64,000 nucleotides of DNA from Chitinophaga pinensis. Lineage in GTDB: Bacteria; Bacteroidota; Bacteroidia; Chitinophagales; Chitinophagaceae. The notes under the pieces are model-generated. The model was not told the DNA's origin, searched no databases, and was given only the letters and a program-made list of their open reading frames with translations. Numbering within the stretch: the first letter of the stretch is position 1; each line of letters starts with the position of its first letter. This document shows positions 61,113-64,000 of this stretch, piece after piece. Location of the stretch: assembly GCF_007896845.1 (NCBI RefSeq), contig NZ_VOHS01000007.1, positions 62,001 to 126,000 of the forward strand, in the 5' to 3' direction. The position numbers were made by a program, and so were the translations under genes.

Positions 61113-62687
61113 ATGGATCTCAATCTTAAGAAGGACCGCAACGTACGGCGCAAACCGTCCGTTGACGTATCTACCATGATGTACGGCAAGATTCCTCCTC
61201 AGGCAAAGGAGATGGAAGAGGCCGTATTGGGAGCCATTATGTTGGAAAAAGGCGCTTTTGACACGGTAGTAGAGATATTGAAAGGTGAATGTTTTTACGT
61301 AGAAGCACATCAGAAAATATTTACAGCGATGACCCGCCTGGCTGGTAAATCCATGCCGGTGGATATCCTGACTGTAGTGGAAGAACTACGCTCCATGGGT
61401 GAGCTGGAAGTAGTGGGAGGTCCTTATTATATTACCCGGTTAACCAACATGGTGGTATCGTCCGCCAATATAGAGGCGCACGCCCGTATCATCCTGCAGA
61501 AGTTCATCCAGCGTGAACTGATCCGTATCTCCGGTGAGATTCTGAGCGAATCTTACGAGGATACGGCCGACGTGTTTGATCTCCTCGACTCTGCTGAAAG
61601 TAAACTGTTTGAGGTAACCAATAATCACCTGCGCAAGAACTACGACAGTATCGACCGCGTATTGGTGAATACCATGAAACGTATCGAAGACCTCCGTAAC
61701 AGAGGGGATGATATCACAGGGGTGCCTTCCGGTTTCCCTTCACTCGATAAAGTGACGTATGGATGGCAGTCAACGGATCTTATCATTATCGCGGCACGTC
61801 CCGCGGTAGGTAAAACCGCCTTCGCACTGAACCTCGCCAGAAATGCAGCATTGCACCCCCGCTTCCCGAAAGGAGCAGCGGTATTCTCGCTTGAGATGTC
61901 CTCCGGACAGATCGTACAACGTATCCTGTCCGCCGAGTCGGAAATAAAACTCGAAAAGATCACCAGAGGTAAACTGGAAGAGTATGAAATGAAGAAGCTG
62001 ATGACTCATGGTATCGAACGCCTGGCAAAAGCACCCATCTTCATCGATGATACCCCGGCCCTCAACATCTTCGAGCTCCGCGCAAAAGCAAGAAGACTGG
62101 TACACAACCACGGCGTAGGAGTCATCATCATCGACTACCTGCAGCTGATGAGTGGTAGCGCAGACGGTAAAGGTTCCAATCGTGAGCAGGAGATCAGTAA
62201 GATCTCGCGTGACCTGAAAGGGCTGGCGAAAGAGTTACAGGTGCCGATCCTCGCACTGTCCCAGTTGAGCCGTGATGTGGAAAAACGTAAAGATGGTAAC
62301 AAGATGCCACAGCTGAGTGACCTCCGTGAATCTGGTGCGATTGAGCAGGATGCCGACATGGTAATGTTCCTGTACCGTCCCGAATACTACGAGATCAATA
62401 CGAATGAAATGGGTGAGTCCAATAAAGGTGAAACCCACGTTCGTATCGCGAAACACCGTAACGGTCAGCTCGATACCATCAAACTGCGCGCAATCCTCGA
62501 ATTCCAGCGTTTTGAAGATGATGGTAGTCTGGAAAACCCAGGTGGAGGCAGCAGCAACGCATTCGCAGGTATGCGTAACCACGACGCAGGTGGTGGCGGC
62601 AACGATGAAGCGAAGCTGTATATCCAGAAGGGTTCCCGCATGAACGACATGAACTTCGACGAAGGTTTTGAAGACGCTCCTTTTTAG
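61113..62687 (+). CDS. dnaB: Replicative DNA helicase DnaB
   Basis: 524 residues. N-terminal helical domain (PPQAKEMEEAVLGAIMLEKGAFD, about 28-130), linker, and a RecA-like C-terminal domain with IIIAARPAVGKTAFALN (Walker A, about 224-240), FSLEMSSGQIVQRILS, VIIIDYLQLMSG (Walker B, about 337-348), LALSQLSRDVEKR and DLRESGAIEQDADMVMFLYRPEYY. Hexameric ring helicase of the replisome. Extended glycine-rich tail at the end (GGGSSNAFAGMRNHDAGGGG), as in other Bacteroidota. Divergent from pheT. Confidence 0.97.
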   Translation: MDLNLKKDRNVRRKPSVDVSTMMYGKIPPQAKEMEEAVLGAIMLEKGAFDTVVEILKGECFYVEAHQKIFTAMTRLAGKSMPVDILTVVEELRSMGELEVVGGPYYITRLTNMVVSSANIEAHARIILQKFIQRELIRISGEILSESYEDTADVFDLLDSAESKLFEVTNNHLRKNYDSIDRVLVNTMKRIEDLRNRGDDITGVPSGFPSLDKVTYGWQSTDLIIIAARPAVGKTAFALNLARNAALHPRFPKGAAVFSLEMSSGQIVQRILSAESEIKLEKITRGKLEEYEMKKLMTHGIERLAKAPIFIDDTPALNIFELRAKARRLVHNHGVGVIIIDYLQLMSGSADGKGSNREQEISKISRDLKGLAKELQVPILALSQLSRDVEKRKDGNKMPQLSDLRESGAIEQDADMVMFLYRPEYYEINTNEMGESNKGETHVRIAKHRNGQLDTIKLRAILEFQRFEDDGSLENPGGGSSNAFAGMRNHDAGGGGNDEAKLYIQKGSRMNDMNFDEGFEDAPF

Positions 62688-62711
62688 CAAAAGAGATTAG
62701 TAGCAATACTG

Positions 62712-62744
62712 AAAGGCGTCCGACACCGGACGCCTTTTTTATTA
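62712..62744 (+). terminator. Rho-independent terminator of dnaB
   Basis: AGGCGTCCG pairs with CGGACGCCT around ACAC, followed by TTTTT. Confidence 0.95.
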
Positions 62745-62765
62745 CCCCCTATTGAAGCAATTATT

Positions 62766-64000
62766 ATGTGGACTAAATATCGTCAGTACTATAAAGACAA
62801 TTTTCAACTGGCCTATCCGGTCGTGATCTCCCAGCTGGGACACACCATGGTCGCTTTCTCCGATACCATCGTTATCGGTCACACCGGTGATGTGCCACTG
62901 GCTGCCGTAGCATTGGGCAGCAGCCTCTTTTCTATTTTCATGGTAGTGGGCATCGGCATGTCCTACGGACTCACACCATTGATCGCACAGGAAAACGGAA
63001 GAAAGAATCTCTCCCGTTGTGGTTATCTATTGCGTCACAGTCTTGCAATCAATATCCTGCTGGGCGTTTTATTATCCGCCTTTATTATCATCGGTAGTAA
63101 TCACCTCGATCTCCTCGGACAGGAAGAAAGGGTACGCGTACTGGCAAAACCCTTCCTGCAACTGCTGGGCTTTTCATTTTTCCCATTGATGATCTTCCTG
63201 ACATTCAAACAGTTTGCAGAAGGATTGGGATTTACCCGGCAGGCAATGAATATCAGTATCATCGGCAACGTACTGAATATCGTACTTGGTATCGTGCTGG
63301 TATATGGCCTGTTTGGTGCGCCTAAAATGGGCGTAGTAGGTGTCGGTATCGCCACCCTGACTGACCGTACTTTAATGGGGGTGGCTATGGCATGGTATGT
63401 ACTGCGCTCTCCCCGTTTTAAGCCCTATCTGCTGGAATTCAGACAACGGTATCTGTCCGGCGCAGCATTGAAACAACTATTAGGTATCGGTACACCCGTG
63501 GCTTTACAATATGTCTTCGAAATAAGCGCATTCAGTGGCGCCATCGTAATGGCCGGCTGGATCGGCGCCCGTGAACAGGCAGCTCACCAGATAGCCATCA
63601 ACCTTGCATCTATCACCTATATGATGGCAAGTGGCATCTCTGCCGCCGCCGGCATAAAAAGCGGTAACCACTTTGGCGCCGAACAATGGAAAGACCTGCG
63701 CTCATCCGCCATTGCCAGTTATCATATGGTACTCGTCATGATGGGTACGACCGCCCTGATCTTCATGTTGGGATGCCGCCTGCTGCCATTGATGTATATC
63801 AGTGATCCGCAGGTGATAGATATCGCAGCTCACCTGCTGATCATCGCCGCTTTCTTCCAGCTGTTTGATGGTACACAGGTAGTAGGATTGGGTATCTTAC
63901 GTGGTCTGGGAGATGTACGCGTACCGACTGTGATCACTTTGCTCGCTTACTGGGGCCTTGGATTGCCGATTGGTTATCTCTTCGGTATCTACCTGAACTT
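62766..64000 (+). CDS. MATE family efflux transporter, C-terminus outside window
   Basis: 412 residues are visible from ATG 62766 (MWTKYRQYYKDNFQLAYPVVISQLGHTMVAFSDTIVIGH); the gene continues past the right edge. It has about 11 membrane segments in the visible part, in the doubled six-helix plan of MATE proteins, with PVVISQLGHTMVAFSDTIVIGHTG at the start of the first half and IGTPVALQYVFEISAFSGAIVMAGWIG at the start of the second. NorM-like members export cationic drugs and metabolites in exchange for Na+ or H+. Substrate unknown. Follows the dnaB terminator by about 22 bp. Confidence 0.9.
   Translation, partial: MWTKYRQYYKDNFQLAYPVVISQLGHTMVAFSDTIVIGHTGDVPLAAVALGSSLFSIFMVVGIGMSYGLTPLIAQENGRKNLSRCGYLLRHSLAINILLGVLLSAFIIIGSNHLDLLGQEERVRVLAKPFLQLLGFSFFPLMIFLTFKQFAEGLGFTRQAMNISIIGNVLNIVLGIVLVYGLFGAPKMGVVGVGIATLTDRTLMGVAMAWYVLRSPRFKPYLLEFRQRYLSGAALKQLLGIGTPVALQYVFEISAFSGAIVMAGWIGAREQAAHQIAINLASITYMMASGISAAAGIKSGNHFGAEQWKDLRSSAIASYHMVLVMMGTTALIFMLGCRLLPLMYISDPQVIDIAAHLLIIAAFFQLFDGTQVVGLGILRGLGDVRVPTVITLLAYWGLGLPIGYLFGIYLN

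Overview
The window looks like a chromosomal segment of a Bacteroidota bacterium, most likely Chitinophagaceae (Chitinophaga-like). The reasons are two SusC/SusD outer-membrane pairs, Bacteroidota-type promoters (TTG-N19/21-TAnnTTTG or close variants), starts that mostly lack a Shine-Dalgarno, abundant type II lipoproteins, and the order pheT / small coiled-coil gene / zapA / rny. All identifications rest on reading the sequence; no database search was possible. No rRNA, tRNA, CRISPR array, insertion sequence or prophage was seen.

Layout. 1-7900, minus strand: deoC (cut by the window edge), secA, a DUF4253 lipoprotein, and a large membrane protein next to a family 2 glycosyltransferase. 8571-16722, plus strand: a gene set that resembles a 3-keto-glycoside degradation pathway: Gfo/Idh/MocA oxidoreductase, xylose-isomerase-like TIM barrel, cytochrome c lipoprotein, DUF1080 hydrolase, ThuA protein, and a 1138-residue ThuA/sugar-dehydrogenase-like/PKD/cytochrome c/carbohydrate-binding fusion. 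17634-19671: rtcB-prfH, an RNA-repair and ribosome-rescue pair behind a long leader. 20235-27363: SusC/SusD pair 1 and a cytochrome c/FG-GAP lipoprotein that carries a ribosomal L7/L12-like domain. 27744-34616: a complete six-gene ebo cluster (eboA-F). 34757-39612: membrane proteins (TauE, an FtsX-type permease) and a YjbR protein. 40021-48348: a DUF885 lipoprotein, then a double DUF1080 hydrolase divergent from SusC/SusD pair 2, with a LacI-type operator over the -33 box of each promoter. 48536-64000: mostly housekeeping genes (DJ-1 family, WG repeats, atpG, scpB with a very acidic tail, purine nucleoside phosphorylase, another DUF1080, rny, zapA, a small coiled-coil gene, pheT, dnaB) and the start of a MATE exporter.

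How the parts fit. Four DUF1080 domains, two ThuA domains, the oxidoreductase and the TIM barrel suggest that oxidation of sugars at C3 followed by cleavage of the keto-glycoside is a major activity, fed by SusC/SusD import. The ebo cluster encodes a prenyltransferase, a sugar-phosphate-cyclase-like enzyme, hydrolases and a phosphatase for an unknown product.

Between the genes there are three kinds of repeat. (1) Two intergenic elements (5155-5354 and 60415-60700) each carry an 11-bp-phased array, a hairpin, and a second 11-bp array with core GCGACGAA. (2) About ten sites have 7-bp-phased arrays related to GGAATTACGAATTA near gene ends. (3) A 160-bp imperfect palindrome lies at 53261-53422. 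These repeats, the L7/L12-like insertion and the ebo cluster are the parts most worth following up.
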